A stretch of DNA of 64,000 nucleotides from Marinobacter alexandrii (GTDB lineage Bacteria; Bacteroidota; Bacteroidia; Cytophagales; Cyclobacteriaceae), in assembly GCA_039984955.1 (NCBI GenBank), contig JBDWTN010000007.1, positions 1,682,501-1,746,500 of the forward strand, read 5' to 3'. Under the pieces are notes generated by a model. That model did no database searches and was not told where the DNA came from. It was given only the letters and a program-made list of their open reading frames with translations. Positions 1 through 8,942 of this stretch are shown here, piece by piece (positions within the stretch are counted from its first letter, which is position 1; every line of letters starts with the position of its first letter). The translations under genes and the position numbers were made by a program.

Positions 1-901
1 CGGGAGTAGTCTCCACCTCAATCACGTGATCAGGGTGAAAAACAATGATGGCGGGAGCTGTAGAATCTGCTTTGTCAATCAGGTTATAATCTACAACCAC
101 TTTAAAATCTTCAGCAAAATACTCTTCTCGCAACTCGCTTTGTACTACGAATTGAATAACAACATTGGGATTAGTTACAAAAACAGATGAATCACTTGGG
201 AAATTTTGCATTTCAACCAAAGCTCCTAGCTCCAACTTATCAAATTGGTCGACTTCAAATCCCACATTTACTGTTGGAGGGTCAGAGCGGATTTCAAAAA
301 TTTCCGGAAGTCCTAATTTGACAAATCGATCAAAAGATTTATCAATATCATCTGCATCCAATGGGATAAAAAAATCTCTCCCCAGTGTATCTATAAAGCT
401 TGTAGGCCCATATATCCTGGCCGTATCAGGTGTGAGAGAAATAGCTGATATGATGCGATGATCTGCATCCATGCTAATTTGAGCTGAGTCTATCTTGAGG
501 TTAACTACCTTAGAGATTTTTCGGTCTACATCAATAAAAAGCGTATCTGTAAATAGAAAATTGATACGATATTCACTAAGTTGATCAGATATAATAGGTA
601 GAATAGTGGGTCGCGTGAGATACCTGATTGCTGCAGGGTTATCCAGCTCAAATACAATGGGCTCAGTGAACCAAAATGATTCTCGAAATAAATCCCATCC
701 ACCACCAGAGACATCAATATCAACAAAATCTGGGAGTGGTTTAACTGCCACCAAACTATCCGAATTGTATACAAAATTAATTGGATGCTTGATTCTATAG
801 CTATATTCTTTACCCAAGGCACTAAAAAACCAAAAGGTAGTAGCTCCCAAAAATGAGAGTAGTACTACCTTCCAATTGCCTAAGATCTTGGGAACTCCCA
901 T
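1..901 (-). CDS. YbbR-like domain protein, C-terminus cut by window edge
   Basis: About 300 codons are visible, reading from an ATG at 901 off the left edge, so the C-terminus is missing. Residues about 9-26 form one hydrophobic segment (VVLLSFLGATTFWFF), after which the chain looks extracytoplasmic. The repeated beta-rich segments and the early motif KPLPDFVDIDVSGGGWDLF resemble the YbbR-like proteins of Bacteroidota. In other bacteria YbbR proteins bind or regulate the diadenylate cyclase CdaA, but here the role is inferred from family only. The gene starts 8 bases after yajC ends, so the two are probably cotranscribed; a yajC-ybbR-coaE order is common in this phylum. The actual frame was read by hand from the minus strand; the short open frames in other phases across 165-822 are not real genes. 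Confidence 0.8.
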   Translation of the reverse strand, partial: MGVPKILGNWKVVLLSFLGATTFWFFSALGKEYSYRIKHPINFVYNSDSLVAVKPLPDFVDIDVSGGGWDLFRESFWFTEPIVFELDNPAAIRYLTRPTILPIISDQLSEYRINFLFTDTLFIDVDRKISKVVNLKIDSAQISMDADHRIISAISLTPDTARIYGPTSFIDTLGRDFFIPLDADDIDKSFDRFVKLGLPEIFEIRSDPPTVNVGFEVDQFDKLELGALVEMQNFPSDSSVFVTNPNVVIQFVVQSELREEYFAEDFKVVVDYNLIDKADSTAPAIIVFHPDHVIEVETTP

Positions 902-909
902 TGTTCAAT

Positions 910-1245
910 TTATTTTTTTTCTTTCTTTTCTTTTTTCTCATCTTTTTCGTTGAGACGCTTACTGGCCTCAAGTGATACGGATGATTTCTCTATAAGCAAT
1001 TTGGTACCACGATCGACATCTACAAGAACAGTAGTATCCGAAACTTCTACAATTTTGCCATGGATTCCACCTACGGTTACTACCATTTCACCCTTTTTGA
1101 TCTCCAGTAAATACTTTTTTGTCTCCTTTTGCTTACGCTGTTGAGGTCGGATAAAAAAGAAATAGAAAATCGCGACCATACCAATGATCGGTAAAAATGA
1201 GGTGAAATCGCTTCCTCCACCTGCTTGCAATAAAACTGTGTTCAT
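910..1245 (-). CDS. yajC: Preprotein translocase subunit YajC
   Basis: This 111-residue protein has the YajC layout: a short N-terminal stretch, one membrane helix at about residues 15-33, then the hallmark FFIRPQQRKQKE directly after it. A cytoplasmic domain with the family pattern GEMVVTVGGIHGKIVEV follows. YajC is an inner-membrane accessory of the SecDF complex in protein export. The C-terminal tail is unusually Lys/Glu-rich. It lies between a DUF1573 lipoprotein gene and a YbbR-like gene on the same strand. A terminator-like hairpin ends only 15 bases before its ATG, so expression must involve read-through of that structure or a promoter inside the DUF1573 gene. Confidence 0.95.
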   Translation of the reverse strand: MNTVLLQAGGGSDFTSFLPIIGMVAIFYFFFIRPQQRKQKETKKYLLEIKKGEMVVTVGGIHGKIVEVSDTTVLVDVDRGTKLLIEKSSVSLEASKRLNEKDEKKEKKEKK

Positions 1246-1260
1246 GTGTATTTTTTTGAA

Positions 1261-1289
1261 ATAAAAAACCCTGACGAAAATCGTCAGGG
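1261..1289 (-). terminator. Intrinsic terminator after the DUF1573 gene, just before yajC
   Basis: An 8-bp perfect stem CCCTGACG/CGTCAGGG (1269-1289) has a 5-base loop. In the minus-strand direction it is followed by TTTTTTATTT. It lies about 34 bases beyond the DUF1573 stop codon. The yajC ATG at 1245 follows almost immediately, so it may be a partial terminator setting the ratio of the two genes. Confidence 0.8.
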
Positions 1290-1322
1290 CAATGTTAATA
1301 AATTGATGTGCGAAGTGGAAAC

Positions 1323-1853
1323 TTACTCCCCTTCCTTCACCACATTAGCCTTAATTCTAACTCTCTGGGTAGTCGGCCAAGTATTTGATGTAAGAGTTAC
1401 CGTTTTGTTTTGTACTCCAGGCTTGTTCTTACTATTAAATCGTACTTTAATTTCCCCAGTCTCTCCAACTGGAATAGGTTCTTTCGGCCATTCCGGGACA
1501 GTACATCCACATGTTGCTTTTGCATCCGAAATAATCAATGGCGCTTGCCCCTCATTCACGAATGTAAAAACATGTTCTACTACATCACCATCCTTGATGG
1601 TTCCAAAATCATGCAACTCTTCACTGAAGGTAATTGCAGGAAGAGGCCCTTCCGGCTTAGTTGCCGGTGCAACTGGTGTATTATTTACAGCGACAGGCTG
1701 AGCAGTTGGGTTTGCTTTAGCTACACCACCTTTTCCTTCGATGGCTGCTATTTTTCCTTCCAGTTTAGTAATTCTGGACTCTAAATCACTATTGCTACAG
1801 CTAGTCATAACTACTGCGACAATCACTCCTAATAAAATCTTTGCTATTTTCAT
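1323..1853 (-). CDS. DUF1573 lipoprotein
   Basis: The 176-residue product has a lipoprotein signal ending in MTSC with Cys19 as the likely lipidated residue. A short coiled coil (ESRITKLEGKIAAIE) and an Ala/Pro/Val-rich linker follow, then a DUF1573 domain from about residue 73. That domain carries HDFGTIKDGDVVEHVFTF and the typical ATCGCTVPEW motif. DUF1573 is an Ig-like fold (ASPM/SPD2/Hydin type) found mainly in exported Bacteroidota proteins; its molecular role is unknown. A second, shorter DUF1573 protein is encoded at 48810-49175. A likely promoter lies at 1882-1908 and a terminator at 1261-1289, so this can be a single-gene unit. Confidence 0.88.
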   Translation of the reverse strand: MKIAKILLGVIVAVVMTSCSNSDLESRITKLEGKIAAIEGKGGVAKANPTAQPVAVNNTPVAPATKPEGPLPAITFSEELHDFGTIKDGDVVEHVFTFVNEGQAPLIISDAKATCGCTVPEWPKEPIPVGETGEIKVRFNSKNKPGVQNKTVTLTSNTWPTTQRVRIKANVVKEGE

Positions 1854-1881
1854 TGCTTTAGTGTTTTTAACAATTGCATTA

Positions 1882-1908
1882 CAAATTTACGAAAGATAAG
1901 GTTTCCAA
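1882..1908 (-). promoter_or_regulatory. Candidate Bacteroidota promoter for the DUF1573 gene
   Basis: On the minus strand TAAATTTG (1889-1882) matches TAnnTTTG. A TTG (1908-1906) lies 16 bases upstream, a little closer than the usual 19-21. The -7 box is 28 bases before the ATG. Confidence 0.5.
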
Positions 1909-1939
1909 AGTCTTAATGAAATGTTAAAAGTAGTAGAAA

Positions 1940-2236
1940 TTAATTTTTCTTGATCTGACCAATCAACCCATTAACATCATCCAATAAGCGTTCAGCCTTG
2001 TCTTTTGCATCTTTTACGATCTTATCTCCTTGATTTTTCGCATCATTTGCAAATACCGCTTTCCCATCAGCAACGTCATCTACAAAGCCTTCTAATTGCT
2101 TTTTAAGCTTATCCAATTGAAAGCTAAGCTTATCTCTCGTGTTTGTGCCTTTGTCAGGAGCATATAGAATTCCTAACACCCCGCCAGTTACTATTCCTAA
2201 AAGGAATGCGAAAAAAGAACTTCCTGATTTACTCAT
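1940..2236 (-). CDS. YtxH-domain membrane-anchored protein
   Basis: This 98-residue protein starts with one glycine-rich membrane helix (FFAFLLGIVTGGVLGILYAP, residues about 8-27). It is followed by DKGTNTRDKL and a long charged helix likely to form a coiled coil. This is the YtxH/GvpP-like pattern; Bacillus YtxH is a general-stress protein, but the function is unknown here. It starts 12 bases after the end of nusB and is probably cotranscribed with it. Confidence 0.85.
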   Translation of the reverse strand: MSKSGSSFFAFLLGIVTGGVLGILYAPDKGTNTRDKLSFQLDKLKKQLEGFVDDVADGKAVFANDAKNQGDKIVKDAKDKAERLLDDVNGLIGQIKKN

Positions 2237-2248
2237 GTCTACTTGTTT

Positions 2249-3415
2249 TTACTTATTATCTATAAGGCCTCTACCGCTCTTACGAATTTTGCCACTCGAA
2301 GTTAGCTCGTTTGAGAGTACATCCAAAACGCCATTTATAAATTGTTTGCTTTTGGGTGTGCTGTAAACCTTCGAAATTTCGATCGCTTCATTGATCGTCA
2401 CTTTGACAGGAATACTTGGAGAATTCATCATTTCTACAAGAGAGAGCTTTAAAATAACTCGATCGGTCAAGGCTATTCGATCAACATCCCAATTCAATGT
2501 CTTACTTTGAATAATCTCTTCTAGAAAATCATCCTGCTTGATTACATCTATGAATAAACGTTCTAGAAATTTGAAATCATCCTCTCCATTTTTAGTCAAT
2601 TCCGCCAATTCAACTCCTTCCCCGTCTTGTAATGACTTGATGGTTTTGACCACCATACTTTTAATGATTGGCTGATTCTCAACCCACTGAAGGTGATTAA
2701 GCTCCAGATACGAAGCAATTGCTTCATTTTTAAAAACTACTCGCTTAAAAAGCTCCAGAACAATATCATTCTCTGAGGCTTCTTCAGGTTTTGGGCCGCC
2801 AAAAAAGTGGCTTAATGCTTCAGAAGTTCTGATTTGATCTCGATACCATGACTTGATGTCTCTATGCTCATTATCCCAGCTAATACTAGATCGTGAAGCT
2901 TCTTTTTGAAGTGTGTCTGATTCTTTGAGTTGTCTTACGAGATCATTTCCTATAAAGGGATAGATTTTCTTCTCCCTGGTCAGATAAGCTTTATCTTCTT
3001 TTTCAGAGTCAAGTTTTTCACGTTGTTCAATTTCAATAGGAAAGAGTAGCAACTTAATGTAGGTATCCTGAAGCCTCTCAGCTTCTTTCATCATGTCATT
3101 CTTTCGAACTCTGGATTCTTTTTGAACATCATTTTCAAATTCTGTTAATGCTGTGTTGACATTTTCAACAACCTCCGCTTCCACACCTTCGGCCTTCCCT
3201 ACTTCACCTGCAAGTATATTTTCGTTAAAAAGCTTGACTGCCTGTTTCTTCCGCTCTTCAAACAATGCTTTATCGGCAAAATCGTGCTTTGCAGGATCTA
3301 AAGCATGCATTTCCTCTAGCTCATTTCTCTTCACTTCTTTAATCGATTCCACTGCCGTGAAATGACCATACAATGCTTGCATTGCTTTTACCCTAAGTAT
3401 TCGTCTATTTAGCAT
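2249..3415 (-). CDS. nusB: Transcription antitermination factor NusB (extended form)
   Basis: The 388-residue protein begins with the NusB-type MLNRRILRVKAMQALYGHF. After a long charged insert it ends with the recognisable NusB core at about residues 295-380: LNWDVDRIALTDRVILKLSLVEM and PVKVTINEAIEISKVYSTPKS. NusB binds boxA RNA with NusE during rRNA antitermination. Ordinary bacterial NusB is about 140 residues; the long central insertion is typical of Bacteroidota NusB. It precedes the YtxH gene by 12 bases. Confidence 0.92.
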   Translation of the reverse strand: MLNRRILRVKAMQALYGHFTAVESIKEVKRNELEEMHALDPAKHDFADKALFEERKKQAVKLFNENILAGEVGKAEGVEAEVVENVNTALTEFENDVQKESRVRKNDMMKEAERLQDTYIKLLLFPIEIEQREKLDSEKEDKAYLTREKKIYPFIGNDLVRQLKESDTLQKEASRSSISWDNEHRDIKSWYRDQIRTSEALSHFFGGPKPEEASENDIVLELFKRVVFKNEAIASYLELNHLQWVENQPIIKSMVVKTIKSLQDGEGVELAELTKNGEDDFKFLERLFIDVIKQDDFLEEIIQSKTLNWDVDRIALTDRVILKLSLVEMMNSPSIPVKVTINEAIEISKVYSTPKSKQFINGVLDVLSNELTSSGKIRKSGRGLIDNK

Positions 3416-3498
3416 GTCTTTGGCTTATCGCCTAATCTTCCTTATTTCAATTATTTGCAGGTATCCTCTTTCGGATGCTGAAGTTGAGGCATTAATTT

Positions 3499-4599
3499 TT
3501 ATACTCCAAGTTTTACTTTCCCAATCTTCTCTATTCGCTGAAGAGCTAGTTCTAAAGCTGCTTCATGTGATCCTATCCCATTCTCCTCCGCATGACTCAA
3601 TACATCAATGCATACATTATAAATATACTCTGTTGAGGCTAATACGCGATCCTTATTGTAGTTACCTAAATATTCGTGATAGACATTTGCTATTCCTCCG
3701 GAATTAATCAAAAAGTCTGGTGCATAGATGATCCCACGATCATTCAACATTGCGCTATGTTTTTCTTCTTTTGCCAATTGATTATTGGCTGCCCCTGCTA
3801 CAACGGCACATTTAAGTTCTGGAATAGTATCATCATTCAAGGTGGCACCCATTGCACATGGCGCATAGATATCCATCTCCATTTGAAATACCTTATTTGG
3901 ATCGACTACCGAAACTTTTGAATGCTTATCTGTGATCGCTTTAATCTTGTCTTCAAAAATATCTGCTATAAACACATTCGCATTCTCTTGAATTAAATGA
4001 TCAACCAGGTATTTTCCGACTTGACCAGCGCCTTGAACTAGAATATTTTTTCCATCAAGTGAATCATTACCATAAGCCTTCTTAGCACCTGCTTTCATGC
4101 CCATGTAAACACCATAGGCTGTCATAGGGCTTGGGTCTCCTGATCCACCCATATATTCCGGCTTTCCTACCACGTATGGTGTCTCCATACTCATGTATTC
4201 AATATCACGCATGCTGATATTCATGTCTTCAGCGGTGTAATACTTTCCGTTCAAGCTGTTTACAAACTTTCCAAAGCGTCTCATCAGAGCTTCATCCTTC
4301 ACTTTTCTAGCGTCACCAATGATCACCGCTTTTCCACCGCCAATATTCAAACCCGCTAGCGCCGATTTAAACGTCATTCCTCTAGATAATCTAAGCACGT
4401 CATTAAGTGCTTCTTCATCTGTCGCATAATTCCACATTCGTGTACCTCCCATAGATGGGCCTAGTACAGTATTATGAACGGCGATGATTGCTTTTAATCC
4501 TGTGTGCTCATCTTTGCAGAAAACAACTTGCTCATGTTGTAAGTCTGTCATCTGATCAAAGATGCTGTTCGTTTTTACTTGGGGTTGTGTGTCTATCAT
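3499..4599 (-). CDS. ldh: Leucine dehydrogenase (Glu/Leu/Phe/Val dehydrogenase family)
   Basis: The 366-residue protein carries the dimerisation domain with GPSMGGTRMW, the substrate-binding Lys78 (GMTFK) and catalytic Lys90 (NIGGGK). Its Rossmann domain contains the NAD-binding GAGQVGKYL. Leucine dehydrogenase reversibly deaminates branched-chain amino acids to 2-oxo acids with NAD. The length of about 365 residues fits leucine rather than glutamate dehydrogenase, which is about 410 and is encoded separately at 30694-31926. Substrate preference is inferred from family similarity. The gene is alone between nusB and a divergent ABC exporter. Confidence 0.88.
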   Translation of the reverse strand: MIDTQPQVKTNSIFDQMTDLQHEQVVFCKDEHTGLKAIIAVHNTVLGPSMGGTRMWNYATDEEALNDVLRLSRGMTFKSALAGLNIGGGKAVIIGDARKVKDEALMRRFGKFVNSLNGKYYTAEDMNISMRDIEYMSMETPYVVGKPEYMGGSGDPSPMTAYGVYMGMKAGAKKAYGNDSLDGKNILVQGAGQVGKYLVDHLIQENANVFIADIFEDKIKAITDKHSKVSVVDPNKVFQMEMDIYAPCAMGATLNDDTIPELKCAVVAGAANNQLAKEEKHSAMLNDRGIIYAPDFLINSGGIANVYHEYLGNYNKDRVLASTEYIYNVCIDVLSHAEENGIGSHEAALELALQRIEKIGKVKLGV

Positions 4600-4669
4600 T
4601 GTGAATGAACTTTATTCTAACTTTAAACCTTCTTTGCGAAGTGTGGGTTGCACTAGCATAAAAGGGTTG

Positions 4670-4677
4670 CAAAACTA
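4670..4677 (-). promoter_or_regulatory. Candidate -7 element for leucine dehydrogenase
   Basis: The minus strand reads TAGTTTTG, matching TAnnTTTG, about 70 bases before the ldh ATG. No clear TTG lies 19-21 bases upstream. Confidence 0.35.
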
Positions 4678-4724
4678 TCTATTTTAACTAAAACACGTTG
4701 GCTATCAGGCCTTTATAAAATTCT

Positions 4725-6506
4725 GTGAAAGACTTAGGCTACCTAAACAAATACTTACTCAAATATAAGTTTCGCCTAATTTTTGGTGCCTTATTCATCA
4801 TTATTGCAAATTTCTTTGCGATTGTTCCCGCAATAATTGTGCGTTATGCATTCGATATTCTACAGCGTAGCTATGGAATTTTCTCTTCTTTCGAGGGTTT
4901 TGATATTCAATCTGATACGGTCGGCATTATTGGCTCAAGCATTATTATTCTATCTGTTCTGATCCTTGTATCAGCTTTACTCAGAGGAGTGTTTTTGTTT
5001 TTTATGCGCCAGACAATTATCGTCATGTCAAGACATGTTGAGTATGACTTGAAAAACGAAATCTACGAACATTATCAGACTCTTCCACTCAGCTTTTACA
5101 GAAAGAATAACACTGGAGATCTGATGGCCAGAATCTCGGAGGACGTAAGCAAAGTGAGAATGTACATTGGCCCAGCAATAATGTACGGGATCAACCTTTT
5201 CACACTTTTTGTGATGGTGATACCGTACATGATCTCGATCAATCCTACCTTGACGCTTTATTCACTTTTACCTCTTCCAATACTTTCAATAAGTATCTAT
5301 TTCGTAAGTAATATTATTAACAAGCGTTCCACAGAAATTCAGGAGAGCTTATCAGGACTATCAACTTATGTTCAAGAGGCATTCTCGGGAATAAGAGTAA
5401 TCAAAGCGTTTGTCCGCGAGGATGAAGTTGCGAAAAATTTTGAGACAGAAAGCATCGAATATAAGGACCGATCGCTAAAACTCGCTTTTGTGCAGGCCTT
5501 ATTTATGCCTCTGATCATGGCGCTTATTGGCCTGAGTGTGATACTTACTATTTGGATTGGCTCCATCCAAGTTTTTAATGGAGAAGTGAGCACAGGTAAT
5601 ATCGCCGAATTTATCATTTATGTCAATATGCTTACATGGCCAGTGACAGCACTGGGTTGGATTACTTCAATCATTCAGAGGGCCGCTGCTTCTCAGCGTA
5701 GAATAAATGAATTCCTCAACACAAAAACAGATATTGTTTCTGAGAAAAATATTCAGAAAGAGATTGATGGACACCTGATCTTCGATGATGTTAGCTTCAC
5801 ATACCCCGATTCAGGAATTAAGGCTTTAAAGAATGTTTCTTTTGAGGTGAAACCAGGAGAATCCATTGCTATTGTAGGGACTACCGGGTCTGGCAAGAGT
5901 ACCATTGCCAATATGGTATGTAGACTTTATGATATTGATAGTGGGAAACTTCAGGTTGATGACATTGGCGTGAAAGAATTCGACATTTCTTCTTTAAGAA
6001 GTCAAATTGGATATGTCCCTCAGGATGTTTTCTTATTCTCCGATACCATAGAAAGTAACATCGCTTTTGGAAATAGAAGCATGAGCAAAGAAGAAGTTGA
6101 AAAAGCTGCGAAGGATGCAGATCTTTTGAACAACATCAAAGATTTTAAGGACGGCTTCCAAACAAAATTAGGAGAGCGGGGAATTACTTTATCAGGAGGT
6201 CAAAAACAGCGGGTGTCTATTGCGCGAGCTATTGCGCGTCAACCCAAAATTTTAATCCTTGATGATGCGCTTTCTGCTGTAGATACAAAAACGGAAAATG
6301 CTATTTTAAATGCTATGCAGCAAATCATGAAGGATCGGACTTCCATCATCATTTCACACCGAGTTTCATCTGCCAAACTTGCGGATAAGGTAGTCATGCT
6401 GGATGATGGAGGAGTTGTAGAGCAAGGCACTCACAACGAATTAATGGCTAAAGAAGGGGCATATCGAGAGCTTCATGACAAGCAACTTGCGGGAGAAGAG
6501 GTATAG
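4725..6506 (+). CDS. ABC exporter half, MdlA-like (degenerate Walker B)
   Basis: The 593-residue half-transporter has an N-terminal six-helix exporter domain (about residues 15-320) and a C-terminal ATPase. The ATPase has Walker A GTTGSGKST (about 384), signature LSGGQKQR (about 490) and Walker B ILILDDALSAVD (about 509). The catalytic Glu after Walker B is replaced by Asp, as in the MdlA/TM287/BmrC-type subunit of heterodimeric exporters. The start is a GTG: a TAA lies three codons upstream in frame, so no upstream start is possible. The likely partner is the exporter half at 7169-8938. The cargo is unknown; lipids or drugs are usual for the family. Confidence 0.88.
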   Translation: MKDLGYLNKYLLKYKFRLIFGALFIIIANFFAIVPAIIVRYAFDILQRSYGIFSSFEGFDIQSDTVGIIGSSIIILSVLILVSALLRGVFLFFMRQTIIVMSRHVEYDLKNEIYEHYQTLPLSFYRKNNTGDLMARISEDVSKVRMYIGPAIMYGINLFTLFVMVIPYMISINPTLTLYSLLPLPILSISIYFVSNIINKRSTEIQESLSGLSTYVQEAFSGIRVIKAFVREDEVAKNFETESIEYKDRSLKLAFVQALFMPLIMALIGLSVILTIWIGSIQVFNGEVSTGNIAEFIIYVNMLTWPVTALGWITSIIQRAAASQRRINEFLNTKTDIVSEKNIQKEIDGHLIFDDVSFTYPDSGIKALKNVSFEVKPGESIAIVGTTGSGKSTIANMVCRLYDIDSGKLQVDDIGVKEFDISSLRSQIGYVPQDVFLFSDTIESNIAFGNRSMSKEEVEKAAKDADLLNNIKDFKDGFQTKLGERGITLSGGQKQRVSIARAIARQPKILILDDALSAVDTKTENAILNAMQQIMKDRTSIIISHRVSSAKLADKVVMLDDGGVVEQGTHNELMAKEGAYRELHDKQLAGEEV

Positions 6507-6515
6507 ACTTCCTAA

Positions 6516-7055
6516 TTATCTAGCCCAGCGTTCTACACTTAGGCTTTCATCCTCATAATATAACTCAAAGCTAACAGGCTGAAGCACTGCTCCTTCTTCA
6601 ATAGCTTTCACTTCCATCAATTCTTTCATCTCTTCTGGAACAGGCCTTACAAGCCAATGTTGGGTAATGAAAATTTTAAAAATCTTATCCGTCTTAAATT
6701 CTTTGTAAGTGTAGCCTGCTGGCAATCTAAGCACATCATTTATTTCCTCAATAGAAGCCCCCATAAAGTAGTGAACAGAATCTTTTCCAAGATTATATTC
6801 ATCATAGAATAGCACTGTTAGTTGTCCTTTGAGGAATCCAGAGTCAATGGCTGCCTTGGTTTCATCGAAGCGTCCTCCGAATATCTCGAAATCGTATTTC
6901 TCCACATACTCTTTCCCAATAACCGTTCGTTGCTTTCCTTCCATGACAAAGACATCTACTGGATCGAATCCGCCAAGGGTATAGTAAATACTAACTGAGA
7001 TAATAATCAGGCAGATAACGATCACTGCCATATAGAACTGCTTAGCTCGTTTCAT
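6516..7055 (-). CDS. Membrane-anchored protein of unknown function
   Basis: The 179-residue product has one N-terminal membrane helix (YMAVIVICLIIISVSIYYTL, about residues 8-27). A soluble domain of about 145 residues rich in Phe, Tyr, Glu and Lys follows. I do not recognise it with confidence; the alternating strands loosely recall a GyrI-like effector-binding domain, but no diagnostic motif is visible. It lies between two convergent ABC exporter halves, 9 bases from the end of the first. That position suggests, without proving, a link with that exporter. Confidence 0.75.
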   Translation of the reverse strand: MKRAKQFYMAVIVICLIIISVSIYYTLGGFDPVDVFVMEGKQRTVIGKEYVEKYDFEIFGGRFDETKAAIDSGFLKGQLTVLFYDEYNLGKDSVHYFMGASIEEINDVLRLPAGYTYKEFKTDKIFKIFITQHWLVRPVPEEMKELMEVKAIEEGAVLQPVSFELYYEDESLSVERWAR

Positions 7056-7168
7056 GGATATTTATTTGTTTTTCAGTAGCAAATACGGAATTCGTAAAAA
7101 GCTTATTCTTAGTTGCTGTAAAGTTCGAGTCTTGATTTTATACTTTCTTAGAGTCAAAGAAAAAGGAA

Positions 7169-8938
7169 TTAGACTGCTTTTGCTACCTCTTTATATTGCA
7201 TCTGATGAAGTTGCGCATAGAATCCATTTTTTTCAATCAATTGATCATGATTCCCTTGCTCTACGATTTCGCCCTTGTCCAATACAAGAATTTGCTTAGC
7301 ATTCTGAATGGTAGATAATCTGTGAGCAATGACAATGGACGTTCTGCCATGCATCATTTTTTGAATAGCAGATTGTATCAACTCTTCGGTTTCAGTATCA
7401 ACGGATGAAGTCGCTTCATCCAATACAATGATTTTTGGATCATAAACCATGGCCCGCACAAATGAAATCAATTGCCTTTGACCTACAGAAAGCGTTGCTC
7501 CTCGCTCCATCACATTGTAATCAAAGCCTCCAGGGAGTTTTTCAATGAATGGAAGGGCGCCTACCATTTCTGCAGCTTCTTTGACTTTTTCTCTTGAGAT
7601 ATTGGGATTTCTGAGCGTAATGTTATGGTAAATCGAATCTGAGAAGAGAAAAACGTCTTGCAATACCACCGCTATGTGATTCCGAAGATTTGCCAAATCA
7701 TACTCTCTTACGTCCGTCCCATCTACGTATATGTGTCCTTTATTTATTTCATAAAATCGACTAAGAAGATTAATGACTGATGATTTTCCTGCTCCTGTTG
7801 CCCCAACTAGTGCAATGGTTTCTCCTGTATTGACTTCAAAAGAAATGTCCCGTAGCACATAATCTTCTTCTACATACGCGAACCACACGTTCTCGAATTT
7901 TACATCTCCTTTTAAATGTGCTGGACTGTGCTCTCCTCGATCCTCGATATGGTCCTCATTATCTAATAAATCTAGGATTCGATTGGAAGATACAATCCCC
8001 ATTTGAAGCGTATTAAAACGATCCGCAATCATTCGTATCGGCCGAAAGAACATCTGCAGGTACAATATAAAGGCAATCAACATCCCAAATTCCATATTGC
8101 CCTGTATAAGTTGACCTCCTCCATACCATACAATCAAGCCAATTCCTGCAGCCTGAATCACCTCTGAAACGGGGAAGTAAATAGCATAGTAAAGCACAGA
8201 ATTGATATTGGCTTTTCTATGCTCTTTGTTAATTTCTTTGAATTTTTCAAATTCACGCTTCTCACTGTTAAAAATTTGAACGATGTTCATGCCAGTGATA
8301 TGCTCCTGCACAAATGAATTAAGGTTAGAGACAGCAGCACGTACCTCGTTAAAGGCCACTTTAATTTTTTCCTTGAAGATGTAAGTGGCAAAAAGGAGTA
8401 TCGGAAGCAACGAAAGACTCACCAGTGTCAATGACCAGTTCATCCAAAACATGAAGCCCAGAATAACCATGAGTTGCATGACATCTGCTATAATTCCTGC
8501 AATCCCAGTACTGAACACCTCTGCAAGCGTTTCAATATCTGAAACATTTCTAGTGACGAGCCTTCCGATGGGAGTCTTGTCAAAAAAAGTGAGTTTCAAG
8601 CTTTGTATATGGCGATACAGCTTAATTCGAATGTCTTTGATGATGTTTTGTCCTAACCAACCTGAATAGAATGTATGAAGATATTGAACAATGGCCTGGA
8701 TAACGAGCAAGCCAATCAATAGCATGATCATTTCAACCAGCCCTGGATAATCTCCTTTCGCAACATTGTTATCAATTGCCTTTTGAATAAGCATAGGCCT
8801 GAGGGGGCCGATAATACTTAATGAGACAGTAAGAAATATTAAAAAGTAAAAGACACCTTTATAGGGTTTAGCAAAAACGAATAAACGTCTCAGCACATTT
8901 AAGTCTACAATGTTTCCGCTTGCTTTTTCTTTTTCCAA
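7169..8938 (-). CDS. ABC exporter half, MdlB-like (canonical Walker B, LSVGQ signature)
   Basis: The 589-residue half-transporter has an N-terminal exporter membrane domain, then an ATPase with Walker A GATGAGKSS (about 380), signature LSVGQRQLISF (about 483) and Walker B IIVLDEATSSVD (about 503). The Walker B Glu is intact but the signature is LSVGQ instead of LSGGQ. In MdlB-type subunits this altered signature faces the degenerate Walker site of the partner. This complements the Asp-substituted half at 4725-6506, so the two probably form one heterodimer despite lying on opposite strands. It follows truA by 4 bases on the same strand. Confidence 0.9.
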   Translation of the reverse strand: MEKEKASGNIVDLNVLRRLFVFAKPYKGVFYFLIFLTVSLSIIGPLRPMLIQKAIDNNVAKGDYPGLVEMIMLLIGLLVIQAIVQYLHTFYSGWLGQNIIKDIRIKLYRHIQSLKLTFFDKTPIGRLVTRNVSDIETLAEVFSTGIAGIIADVMQLMVILGFMFWMNWSLTLVSLSLLPILLFATYIFKEKIKVAFNEVRAAVSNLNSFVQEHITGMNIVQIFNSEKREFEKFKEINKEHRKANINSVLYYAIYFPVSEVIQAAGIGLIVWYGGGQLIQGNMEFGMLIAFILYLQMFFRPIRMIADRFNTLQMGIVSSNRILDLLDNEDHIEDRGEHSPAHLKGDVKFENVWFAYVEEDYVLRDISFEVNTGETIALVGATGAGKSSVINLLSRFYEINKGHIYVDGTDVREYDLANLRNHIAVVLQDVFLFSDSIYHNITLRNPNISREKVKEAAEMVGALPFIEKLPGGFDYNVMERGATLSVGQRQLISFVRAMVYDPKIIVLDEATSSVDTETEELIQSAIQKMMHGRTSIVIAHRLSTIQNAKQILVLDKGEIVEQGNHDQLIEKNGFYAQLHQMQYKEVAKAV

Positions 8939-8942
8939 TGTG

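Noticed and set aside
526-822. A 98-codon hydrophobic minus-strand frame
   Set aside because: It is a shadow of the YbbR-like gene, which reads in another frame from 901 off the left edge.
1246-1701. A 151-codon plus-strand frame over the DUF1573 gene
   Set aside because: It is antisense to a recognisable lipoprotein gene and has no family features.
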